A stretch of 64,000 nt of DNA. Source: Phalacrocorax aristotelis (taxonomy: Eukaryota; Chordata; Aves; Suliformes; Phalacrocoracidae). The position numbers and the translations under genes are program-made. Shown here in pieces: positions 1 to 40,392 of this stretch. The stretch lies in assembly GCF_949628215.1 (NCBI RefSeq), contig NC_134288.1:10299682-10363681 (forward strand), written 5' to 3'. Position 1 is the first letter of the stretch. The number at the start of each line of letters is the position of its first letter. A model generated the notes under the pieces. The model ran no database searches, had not been told where the DNA came from, and saw nothing but the letters and a program-made list of their open reading frames with translations.

Positions 1-839
1 GTCCCTAAACATGGTCAGAAAGTGGTGCAAGCTAGAAAATAAATGCACAGAGGTGATGCAGCCAAGCATCATTTGCCGAGCAATTAAGGGTCACAAGTAC
101 TCAATGCAATTTCTTTTGATATTTTTAAAGGCACTATGTTGGGCCCGCCTTAAGTCAGCATTTATTGTTTTGGTAATGTTTTACAAATATAATAGAACTA
201 CAAGATTTTAACAAAAGAGGACAGAGTAAAAGAATAGCATTTGTGTAGCTTGGCTGAGATAAGATTGAAAGGAATCTGTTAAATCTAGAAATGTTTGAAG
301 GAAATGGAGGAGAGTGTTTTGAGGTGTTCAGCTTGGCCTAAAAGGTGAAATTCAGAAAATGCTTTCACAAAATACCAGATTATACACTTCACTGAAAAAA
401 ACATTACTGTTTGAGCAGAAAACTCTCAAAAGCAATCTTGTGGTACCTCATCCATTGCTGTGACTGTTTAGACTGCAGTGGACAAAGAGTAGAGGAAATG
501 ATCTAAAATAGACCCTACTGGAACAAGGAAAAATATGGCAGATGATGTTGTATCTCTTTTGTCTATAGTGTTTGGTGTAGCTCCTAATACCTTTTATCCT
601 GTTAACACTACACTTTAGAAAGCTAGTTAAGCATCTGTGTTAAAGTTTGTACCTTGATGCCAAGATTATTGAAATGATATAAAAAAATAAAATTACTTCT
701 AATACATGAACATTCACGTTAAGAAAGTAAAAAAGATTTTGGAAGGAACCCATGCTGTTAGCTTATTTTTATTCTGCAGTCTCTGTACTTCATTCCAGGA
801 TGAAAATGCCTTCAACTATACACTCGCCTATCGTTGCAG
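1..839 (+). other. RTEL1: RTEL1 intron, 3' end (upstream exon outside window)
   Basis: Intronic sequence preceding the first RTEL1 exon in the window. I looked for the segment that should precede the helicase motif IV exon and did not find it here, so the upstream exons lie before position 1. The stretch is AT-rich, has no repeat I can name and no open frame that resembles a protein. It ends in the acceptor tcgttgcag at 831-839. Confidence 0.7.
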
Positions 840-30787
<29,948 letters not shown>

Positions 30788-31680
30788 TCTCACCGACAGA
30801 AAGGGCAAGTACTTTGTATCAGCAGAAAGCAGTCGCTGCACTCTGGCTTTTGACCTGAATGGAAGCAGGATGAAGGTTCATTTAAATATCTTTGATCCTT
30901 GGTTCTGGATTATATGTGTGCCCCAGCACGTATCATTTCTTCCTACAAAGGTGATCAAGTCTGAAAGGTCTCTGTCCTTCACCACTGGCAGGAGACAAAG
31001 CAGGATATTGTCTTCTGTTGGAACTAAGAAGGTTAATTTCTTATTTATATTAGCCTGTAAATTCTCCTGTGGCTACGCTTAGGCTGAAATTTTATGTCCT
31101 GGAGGCAGCTGTCATTCATGGACCCTTCAGGTAATACCAGATCCTGGAAAAACCCTAGCAATAGTACTACAGCAGAACTGAGCTGGCTAAATAAGGAGGC
31201 CGGACAACCCATCCTTACTGCACTGTTTTTCCTGGAAGAAGTGATTCACATCACTTGGTGTTTGGCAGCAACTGCTGTTTCTAATAGCAAGAGATACTAA
31301 AAGGATGATTTTTTAAAAACAAATTCCAGTGGTTGGATAGTGAGCAGAAATACTCCCTTGCATCCGCTGTGCACCCTGAAGCCTGACTCTCCATCATACC
31401 GGGATTTTTGGAAACATGCTTCTAAGGAGGTTTTATTTCCTGCTCAGTACTGATGTTTCCATTCTGCCTGTGTTATCTGATGTTTGTCTTTTAAGAAGAA
31501 AGAGGAACTAATTGATTCAAAAGCTTAAAATAAATCAAGTTAGATGGGTTAAAAAAAAAATCCTTCCACTCTCTGTGAGTAGTGGATATGTGGTTAACCT
31601 GAAAAATTTTAACAATTTTAAATCTTCAGTAACTGCTGTAAATTAAACTATAAATAAAACCATTTTGTCTTAGTTGGGTT
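30788..31680 (+). other. RTEL1: RTEL1 3' untranslated region (inferred)
   Basis: Noncoding sequence from the RTEL1 stop to the first good cluster of poly(A) signals. Its 3' end is inferred from AATAAA at 31653-31658; an earlier AATAAA is at 31529-31534. No other gene signal is visible. Confidence 0.6.
31653..31658 (+). terminator. RTEL1: RTEL1 poly(A) signal candidate
   Basis: AATAAA in an AT-rich context about 870 bp after the RTEL1 stop, followed by the T-rich downstream sequence gtcttagttgggttttg. A second AATAAA at 31529 could be used instead. Confidence 0.6.
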
Positions 31681-31744
31681 TTGTTTGATTTTTAAATTTT
31701 TTTTACCAGATATAAAAACATTGAGTATTGAGTATTTGCTCTTC

Positions 31745-31805
31745 CTAGGAAGGGTAGACTAGATGATCCCTGAGGTCCCTTCCAGCCTGTGATTCTGTGA
31801 ATCTG
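31745..31805 (+). mobile_element. CR1 LINE 3' tail fragment
   Basis: gggtagactagatgatccct, gaggtcccttccagcctgtg and attctgtga form the typical avian CR1 3' tail, with its terminal octamer-like repeat. It lies about 90 bp beyond the RTEL1 poly(A) signal. Confidence 0.85.
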
Positions 31806-31809
31806 AGTC

Positions 31810-34800
31810 CCAATGGCCCAGCGGTAGGAGTAAGTGGAGAGGTTTATACTGTGGGGTTTTTGACACGTGAATATTTTGGTTAACAAAATGAACAAAGGAT
31901 TGTATTCTCACTTGCTAATTAGTTCTGGGGTTCCTGTGATGACAGAGACACTTCATATAGCATATGTTTTCAGAATTTTCTGGGAGAATATATTCTTAAA
32001 TAATTTTAGGGGTGTGTTTTTCACTCAGCCTGTAGGTGAATTTCATCCCAATATAATTTTGGAAAGTTTTGTGTTAATAGTTGATAACTCAAAATTGAAA
32101 GGTGAGCTGCATTTCAACAAAAAGTTAAAAGGTTCTTATTTCCCCTGGTTATAGAATACAAAACCGGTGTCACTTCAAATCTCATAGTTGCTGGGATATT
32201 GGTCCTCACTGAGAAATGTCTCTTTCAGGTGGGAATCCACTTTATAAAGAAACGACCTAGTAGCCTGTGTGATACTGTGCTTCTCGTGTATTAAGATGTC
32301 GAATAACATGCTTGTATTCAAGTCGGGGTTCACTGCGGTCAGACTATCTGAAGAACAAGAAATTGCTCTTCTTAAATGGCAGTGAAACAGGAGCTTTCTG
32401 TACTTTATTAACCAATAATTAGAAATAATGAGGATTTACATAGGAATTAAGGTAATTTGGAGCTTGCATATATTCTGACGTGTTTAAATCTGTGAATGAG
32501 TTTTGCCTTCTATCCATCTATTCAGTGGTTTAGATTCTGAAAACAAGAATAAATAATGCAGAGAAAGCCCTACATATTTGAAATGTAAGTGGGAAAAATT
32601 ACAGGAAAATGTAAGTATGTGTGTATATATGATGTAAAAATGAACAGAAGAAGATTTGGAGTGATGGTGTCTAGGAGGCAGTAGCATTAAACTCTTGTCC
32701 TTCAAAAGGACTCTGAGTTTTGTAGCATGGTGACTGCATTGTATTTAGTGATGGAAAAGTGACATTTTGCTGAATGGAAATCATACCAGAACCATGGAAG
32801 ACAGCTTTGTTTCCTAAAAACAAAGCAACTCCGTACCTGAAATATACTGGGTTTTATTTGTTGGGCAAGGATTTTTTGTTGAGGTTGCACTTTCACAAGT
32901 TGTACCATGAGTGCTCTCTATCATTTGTTCTCTTTTGCTTTTCTTAGCAAGTATAGCAATAACTATTGCATTATGGATGTTTAAAAAAGAAAAACAAAAA
33001 AGATTATGCTCTCAGAGGAAAGCAGATCAAGCCAATGCTGATGTTTTGCAGTCAGCCTCTTTGGGGCAATCTGAATCTCCATGTGGGGCAAGGCTTGCAG
33101 CTGCTTCCAAGCAGGTCCCTGCAACTTGTTTTGGATGCTTTGAATTCTTGGTGCGTTCTCTCAGCCTGGGCAAACAGTGGAAAGGGAAGGCTAAGAGCTG
33201 AGTGAAGGCTGGGAGCTGTGAACAGTAAAATGCTATTCAGCGATAAGACAGTTCAGTGCCTTGTCTACCCTGTGAAGGCCTCTCTGGGGCAAACTGCAGC
33301 TTACTCCTTATGCCACTGGAGGGAAACCACAGCACAGCACAGGAGCTTTGAACATCTTCAGAGGGCAAGTGAAATGATGGCTTTGTTCAGGTTTGCCTGA
33401 TGGAAATAATCTGCTATAGACTGCAAAAATGCTCTAAGATCCAGCAGGACTGAATGAAACAAATGGTATGTGTGATTTGCTGGGGCAAACATTATTACAC
33501 TTCCCCCCCTCCCCCAACTAGAATAGTTTTCTAGCCGTGCTTTTTCCTTGCAGTTTGAGTTGTTTTACTTCTGGAGACTGTTCCTACTTGGGAATGCTCC
33601 ATTGTTACTGAGGCAGGGCAGGGGGACTAAAATTATCTAAAGTCTTGGTATCTTGGTGCCTTCAAGAGATTCACATGTTCCTTCTGTTACTCTTCAGCAG
33701 TTAGATCATCTTGCTAAAGAGATTTACTGTTACATGCCTTCACTAGCTGAACCCACCCTGACAAGCTCTGAAACGCTTCAATGTCCTGCTCAGTGAATCT
33801 GCTGTTTGCAGATGGCATCAATTTGGAATCGGTCTGGTTTGTTGCTGCTTTCTGGTGTAGTGGGGATTGGTTCCCCGCCATCAGCATCTCTCGGGCAGGA
33901 CAGATGGATGCTAATGTGTACTGGTGATGGGAGAGCACCCAGCCTCCAGGAGGTTGTCCTGTCTGCGGCTTATCTGCTCATCGCTTAGTTTTAGTTTTAA
34001 TTACAAACAGAAGTTAACGATTCTGTCATTCCTGACCTATCTTGGAGAGGTTTGCTGAAAGTTATGCCCATCAATTAGAAAAAACAAAAGCAAAAGAAGA
34101 AAACCCAAGCTGCTGCACACCTGACCAGTGATGAGCAATCAGACTTTTATGTGGTGTTGTCCTTCACCAGGTTTTACTGTAAACCCAAAGGAACTCTTCC
34201 TGTGGGAGAACACAATTCTGAACTTGACGGTAGGTCTCAGGGCCTCTACCCTTGCAGATCACTTGGCGTCACTAAACAGCAGCCCCGTTACCTGTTAGGA
34301 GAGTGTTTATGCTGGGGCTTCCAAGGAACCTTTCCCTGGCTTATGGCAGATGCCCAGCAGCAATGTCATCTGGTCTGCGATCAGACCTCTAGCCCTTCCC
34401 ATTCCCAGCTCTCCAACCCCTGCCCAGTAGCTCAGCGCTGTGTGGACCGCACAGTTCCCTGTGGCAGGTTGCTCAAGAATCACTTCTCACAAAGGACGGT
34501 GCGCATGCATTTCCATGCCCCATCTTCCAAAGTTCAGAGGCCTGCGTGTCACTGAGCCTTTTGTGACGTCAGTATGGTCCTCCTAAATGTGTTTAGAGTG
34601 CTGCTTCCTCCCTCCCCTGCCCCAGGAACAAAACTGCTTCCAATGAAACCTTGAAGAAGAGGTTCTCCAGGAACCAGCTGTCAGGATGTGCTGCAGATAG
34701 TGATCTCTTGTCATCTTGAAACTAGTTGAATTTACAAGAAGGAGAGACAGATATAATACACGTTTTATGAAGACCAGAAAGTGAAAACAAGAATTGTTTC

Positions 34801-37800
34801 AGAAAAATCTATGTTGTTGTAAGAGGTTAAAGGAACTGACCTAAACTACTGAGTGTTCAGGAGAAGGAAATCAATCATGGACGCTCCTTGCTGATTTTGG
34901 GAAGCAAATGACACATGAGTTGCAGATCATGAACGAAGTTGATATCAATCTCTCTTTATTGCCCCTGCCTTGCAGTGCTATGTCTATACCTGGAACACTG
35001 TCTCAGTTTTTAGTGGTGTGTCATTGAAAAACTTTTCCCACTGTTTTTCCCAAATAAAGCTGAAAGGACTCGGGAAAGAGACCAGAAATAACAAAGCAAC
35101 TGTTTCATCAGGAAAGAAATGAATTGTGGCTTTGCTTAGAGAAGTAGCTGCTGACAGAGAGTGAGGAATTTCTTTGCTTTTCATATTTTTCTCTGAATAT
35201 TAGTGAGAAACCTGATTTTGCAAGAGTAGTTTCGAAAAGCATTGCTGGTGGACACCCTGGAGCTCTCAGAAGTGTGACATGATGCCCTGTGTGGGGAAGT
35301 GAAATCAGAACCATGAGAATATGATGCTGAATTCTTTTTCTAAGCTACCTCCGCAGACCAGAAAGTCAGCCGTGAGTTGAGATGTTGCTTTCCAGCAATC
35401 AGGCAGTCACCCCATAAACCCATTCTGGGAGGTTTATTGGGCAAGTAAAAGAACAGACAGAAAAGGGTTAATCGAAGGTTGTTGTTCTACCAGCCTCTTA
35501 TCTCCCTAAAAGGTAGAGGTTGCCTGGGGAAGCCCTTTCTGTCCCATTGACGTGGTATTTCACTCTCTAAATATTAATCCGACAAAGTTTTGTTATAATT
35601 CAGAACAAAATTGATGATGCTACATTGCGCGGCATGGCGAGGACCTGCGTACTTGGAGTTCCTTGGTGGATCGCATCCGTCCCAGCAGTTTTATCGTGAG
35701 TCAGAAACAGGGACTGTCATGAGGTGCCATCCAGGACGTGCCACCTACGTTCGCTTCGTACATCTTGTGGGTTCCCCCATCCGTTAACAGTGTAAGCAGG
35801 TGTCCTTAGCAGCCAGCACGGGAGCAGGTGTTAATGTGGTTTCGTGGTTTTCTTTCAACTGAAGCAGAATGCTGAGGGAGACAGGGAAGAAGTGAAGCCG
35901 TTCAGATTACTTTGAGTAATCCTTTTACAAATGTCACAGGATGACTGTTCATCACTTCAACCGACGCACAAGTTTGCAAAAGGCTAGATGACCTGATTTC
36001 TGTTGCAGCTTCTTGGAAAAGTCTGGATGTGTCAGCAAGAGACCTCATAACAGGCTAAAGAAACACGTGAAATCCATGGTAGGCAAACTGAGATCAGCTT
36101 TCTGCCTACCAGCAAATGAAATGTGCTGGTGTCACACTCGGGCTGCTCTGAAATGCCAGGCTGTCCTCGGATGGCGTGAGCCTCGGGCAAAAGGGGTCTC
36201 GCTTAAACTCTCCAGCCAGGTAAGCTGCGGTGCAGGGCTTTGTGCATGATTCAAATGAGTGGCAAGTTTTGCCCAAAAGAAATATCTGTGAAAGGATGTG
36301 CCAAAGTCCCAGGGGAGTGTTGGAGAGTAACTGATAGGTTTAATCACTGAGATGATGCATACTGACAAAGCAAAGCCCCGGTAGCTATTGGCTAAGGGAT
36401 TATGTCAAAAGGTGTTACAAATCATCAGGATTACTTTGAGGAGCTATAAGTGATTGAGATAAACCAGCAGTAGAATTACAATCCATTTTATAGTGGCGTG
36501 TGAAAATCAGCCCATCGCCTGTTCTGTGCAGAACACAAATAAACGCAGCCCAGGCTGTGCCCTGCACTTATTCAGCAGCGCTCTCAGACCAAAACATGGA
36601 GCCCCTTTGATTCCAGCTAGAGTCAGAGTTTTTTTCTTTTACTATGATGGGTAGAAACTGATCTTACTGGAAGGGGCTTTGGATTCCTTTTGATCATCGG
36701 GGATGACTTCTCCTTCTGGGTAGCAGAAAATTGGGTTTGATTTTCTTTGTTTGTAAATTATTTGTAAATCTCTTTGTAGGTCTGATCTTTAACAGCATTA
36801 AGAATAAGGCCCAAGAGATTCCCCTTCTTCAGATCCAGCGGCTGAAAGCTGGAGGGGAGAGGCTCGTTCTGGTGTTGCAGAAGGCAAATGCTCAAATGTT
36901 AATTCTCTGTAATGACATGCAAAATTATTTGGCTGCTGGCTCCAGAGGGAAAAAACCTCCACATCATCTCACCTCCTCACTACGGCTCCTTTCTATTTCC
37001 AGAGACTTTGCATTTGCTTTTTGAGTGCATGATCTGGTTTTGACTATTCACGAATGCCTGTTCATAGAGTCTCTTTGAGAATGAGGTGCTGCCACCCCCT
37101 TGGGGGTTGCTGGAGGATGAGGGGAGGCTGTTAGGGACAAGCTCTCTGTTCTCCCTTCCCCAACCACAAGTGCCCATGCTCTAGCTATAGCACACATTAC
37201 TTTTCAAGATACCTCGTAGATAGTGTCTGGCTATAAAAAAGGTGTTCGTGCCTGGGCTGTGTAGGTGGAATAATACCAACACAATAGATGTGACTATGCA
37301 TGTGTGAACAAGTGTGAAAAGAATATTTGGGAACGCTGAGCATTGAGAGACGAGGACTTAAGGAGCCCAGTTCTTGCAAAGGAGAAAGGTACTACTATAT
37401 AGGATTGCAGTTCAGACCCGCAGCTCAGCCATATGTGTAACAACTCTAAAAAACATAAAGAACACCACTCATTGGGCTGTTGGGCCACCTAAGGCAAATC
37501 AGAGTACAAAATTTTCTAAACTGAATTCTTCTGCGATTCTATATTTGGTGTTTGACACTCAGTGGCCAGAGCTACCCGATAGAGCAGAGGACATATATGG
37601 GAATGGGAGATGCTTAACTGAAATACAAATTGTGACAGCTGCCAGAAAAGCCTCTTTAGAGGATGTCGGGCTGGCTTATAAAAACAGCCCATATTGTCTT
37701 CGTCATAAGTCTTCAGAGCAGACAGAAAAGCCTGACCTGAGAGCAGCGAGGCTGTAAACATCAATTCCACAGAAAATGACTTGTGGGAGGATATTCTAGG

Positions 37801-39400
37801 CCCTTCAGTGTCTCTACATGGCGATGCTTGAGAAGTTGTACATACCAAGCAAGTCTGTTTATGGACTGGCTACTGTTTCAGACTGGTGTCTTACCCACGT
37901 CTGTTATGAGCAAGCAAGGCTTTGCTGGCTGGTGGCTGCTATTCCCATTTTACCTTGAGAGATGGGGCGGGTGGCGTTGCTCTACCAAAAAACAACTGTT
38001 TTCCGTCCTAGTTGCAAGCCTGCTGTTCAACATGCCAAGCCAGGGATGGCAGAGCCCTGCCTGAGGCAAGGTGGGGGCTGGGGTCCCGGGAGCCACGGGC
38101 TCTGCTGGTAGGAGAGGCTCTGAGGAGTTTGTGACCAGGAACCAGTGGGGTTTGTGTGACAGACAGCGGCAGCAGCCCAGCGTGCAGACCACAGGGCTCC
38201 CTTGCCCTTTTCACAGATTAGCAGGGGTGACATTAACAGGTGTAGTACAAAACCCATCAGATTTCTCAGCAGAGTGCTCTGTGCATTAGGATGTGACTTG
38301 TGTGTAGGTGTGTTTTCTTCTCTTCCATTGACAAGAAAGTTTAAAAACAGGAAAAAAAGCTAAACTTTTTGCTCAGCTAGCTATTTGGAATGAGTTGCAG
38401 CTTCCCCCTTCTCTGTCTTGTGGCACCATTCCTGATAGGAGAGCCGGTGTCTGGGAGGAAATGAAAAGGCAGGTTTTCAGGTACAAAGTATACTGTGCTC
38501 TTCACAGGCTTGGTAAGAGCTCTCCTGCTTTTACACCAAAAAGTAGGTAAATTCTGTGCTTTTCCTCCTCTCACCTATGCTTGGGGTACAGCGGCACCAG
38601 AGCAGGTGCAGCTGGAGTGTGGGGATGGAGAACTCTCCAGCATGTGCCTTCCTAGCACACAAAGCGCTTGGCAGGCATGCCCTGGGGTTTTCTTGCCTTC
38701 AGCGGGAATCTGCTGAGATGGGGGGGGAGGCCAAAGTACGAGTCTGATGTATTTAAGCAGGGGCAGCACAGAGCGAGCAGGCACCGGCAAAAGCACGCCT
38801 GCGTGGCTCTGCCAAGCGCTGCACCCATAAGGGTCAGCGCAGTTTCCACTGAGATCCTTGGTATCCAACACTTATGGCGAAGTGTCACCTATTTTAGATG
38901 CCAACCTCCTCAGCTGCTGGCTGTTGTTATCCCACAAAAACGTACTCGAAGTGTTTTAGTGTTACAGTTGGAGTCAGAGTGTCAACCTCAGCGCTCCTGA
39001 AGGGAGAAAGTTGAAGCTCTGAGCCAGCCTCCAGAATACATTGCCTAACCACCGAAACACTGCTAGAACAGCGCAGGGTTAGTGCCCTCCTGGTGCGCGA
39101 GAGGTGGGACGGGGTCTCCCGCTGGGGTCCCTGGGCAGAGCGGGGGGCTGCTCATATTCTCAGCTGGAACAGCCCCACGGGGCTGGTGGGGCTGCTTACA
39201 GCCACCGCGTGCAACAGCACATCTGGGCTGTGTTTGGGGGTTAAACTGTGCCCCCAACAGCCAGAGACAAATGCTGTTACTGGAAAGTTATTTAGCATTT
39301 ACATCCAGGAACAGCGTGTCCTCAGGGGAATTTCCCTGCCTTTCCCCAGCGAAAAATAATAACTTAAAAAACCACTAAAATCCTCAACATACCTCTGTAA
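31810..39400. other. RTEL1-TNFRSF6B intergenic region, no supported gene
   Basis: About 7.6 kb between the two plus-strand genes. The open frames here are short, lack recognisable domains and are not flanked by convincing splice sites. The part near 32935-33010 encodes a hydrophobic stretch followed by a basic one, and near 36012-36220 and 38000-38300 there are GC-richer open stretches. I do not recognise any of them as a gene. GC content and CpG frequency rise towards 39.5 kb. Confidence 0.55.
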
Positions 39401-39539
39401 TACCTGCGGCTGTGTGAGTCCCGCCTGCCTCCTTGATCCGCGCAGGTAAATACACTCTATAGCCCTGAGAGCTCCACTTCTCGTACGCAAAAGCGAAACG
39501 GGAGCGAAAGCGGCGTTCAGGCAACAGGGAGCGCCGGGC

Positions 39540-39711
39540 TGCGGGGACGGACCGGGAAGCGGAGCCGGTGCCCGCCGCGGCAGGAGCCCGGGAGGGGCGA
39601 GGGGGCCGGGCGGGCCGGGATGCCGCCGGCCGCTTGCGCAAGAGGGGTCTTTCCCATGGGCTGGGGCTATAAAGGTGCTGCCCGCCGAGGGGAGCGGCGC
39701 GGCGCGGCGCG
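39540..39711 (+). promoter_or_regulatory. TNFRSF6B: TNFRSF6B promoter: CpG-rich, TATA box
   Basis: TATAAAGG at 39668-39675 lies in a strongly CpG-rich stretch (about 39400-39960). A GC box GGGCGGG is at 39608-39614, inside a G-quadruplex-capable run (39590-39614). A start site would be expected near 39698. The first donor-like site is CGCG|gtaagg after 39711, so exon 1 could be very short and noncoding. Assignment to TNFRSF6B rests on position and strand. Confidence 0.6.
39590..39614 (+). other. Promoter G-quadruplex motif
   Basis: GGG A GGGG CGA GGGGG CC GGG C GGG: five G-tracts with loops of one to three bases, about 55-80 bp upstream of the TATA box, overlapping a GC box. Confidence 0.6.
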
Positions 39712-39757
39712 GTAAGGGCCGGGGAACGCGGGGCGGGAGCGCAGCCGAGCCGCTCCG

Positions 39758-39846
39758 GGGCACGGCACGGCACGGCACGGCACGGCACGGCATGGCATGG
39801 GAGGGCACGGCACGGGATGGCATGGCATGGCATGGCATGGGAGGGC
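39758..39846 (+). repeat. Pentanucleotide tandem repeat (CACGG/CATGG)n
   Basis: About 17 pentamer units just downstream of the TNFRSF6B TATA box and putative first donor. The first units are mostly CACGG and the later ones mostly CATGG, with a few variants (GAGGG, GATGG). CACGG to CATGG is a CpG to TpG change. Confidence 0.9.
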
Positions 39847-40315
39847 AGCCGGTCCCAGGGGATGGGGAGGGGAGCAGAGCGGAGGGAAGCCTCGGCTGCT
39901 CCTCTGCCACCTCACCTCCTTCTGCTCCCTCCTTGGCCACAGCCGCTGCCGTGGGTCCCACCTGCTCCTGGGCTGGGGGTCACTTTCCTCCTCTGAGTGC
40001 TTATGCATGTCAGGGTGATGAGCATGTCAGGAGCACAGTCGCAGCCTTCCACCAGTGAGCAGGTTCCCTGCTGCATCATAAGACTCTGCTTCTGGTCCTG
40101 GGCTGGGGAGAGCTGGCATCTTCCTTGGAGGAAGGGCTGTTAGAAAAGCAGACAAGAAAACTCAGCCTTTCACAACAGTCCTTACTCACCTCTCTCGTTT
40201 TCTGCTTTAAAGCTGGATGGCTAGATTGGCGCTGCTGCTACAGAGAGGAGCTCCAACACAGCTGCTGTCCTCAGAGTCAGCCCCAGCCTCTAAGGAACCC
40301 TCTATGTCTCCCCAG

Positions 40316-40392
40316 GTTTCTGATCACAGCACTCGGAGGCCCTTGGTGCTATGCTATCCTGCCACATGCCGAATTTAAGGTGTCCATCCAAG
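40316..40392 (+). CDS. TNFRSF6B: TNFRSF6B first coding exon (start codon, signal peptide n-region)
   Basis: Inferred exon. The donor CCAAG|gtaacg after 40392 is strong. A possible acceptor tgtctccccag ends at 40315. Coding begins at ATG 40351 and reaches the donor in phase 0 after 14 codons. An upstream exon is required because the next exon opens directly after an in-frame TAG (40948-40950), and this one supplies a typical n-region. Its 5' boundary is uncertain. Confidence 0.65.

Noticed and set aside
39299-39961. Minus-strand frame of 220 codons across the TNFRSF6B promoter
   Set aside because: Low-complexity Pro/Ala/Arg translation of a CpG island and of the pentamer repeat; no domain, and long frames are expected by chance in very GC-rich DNA.
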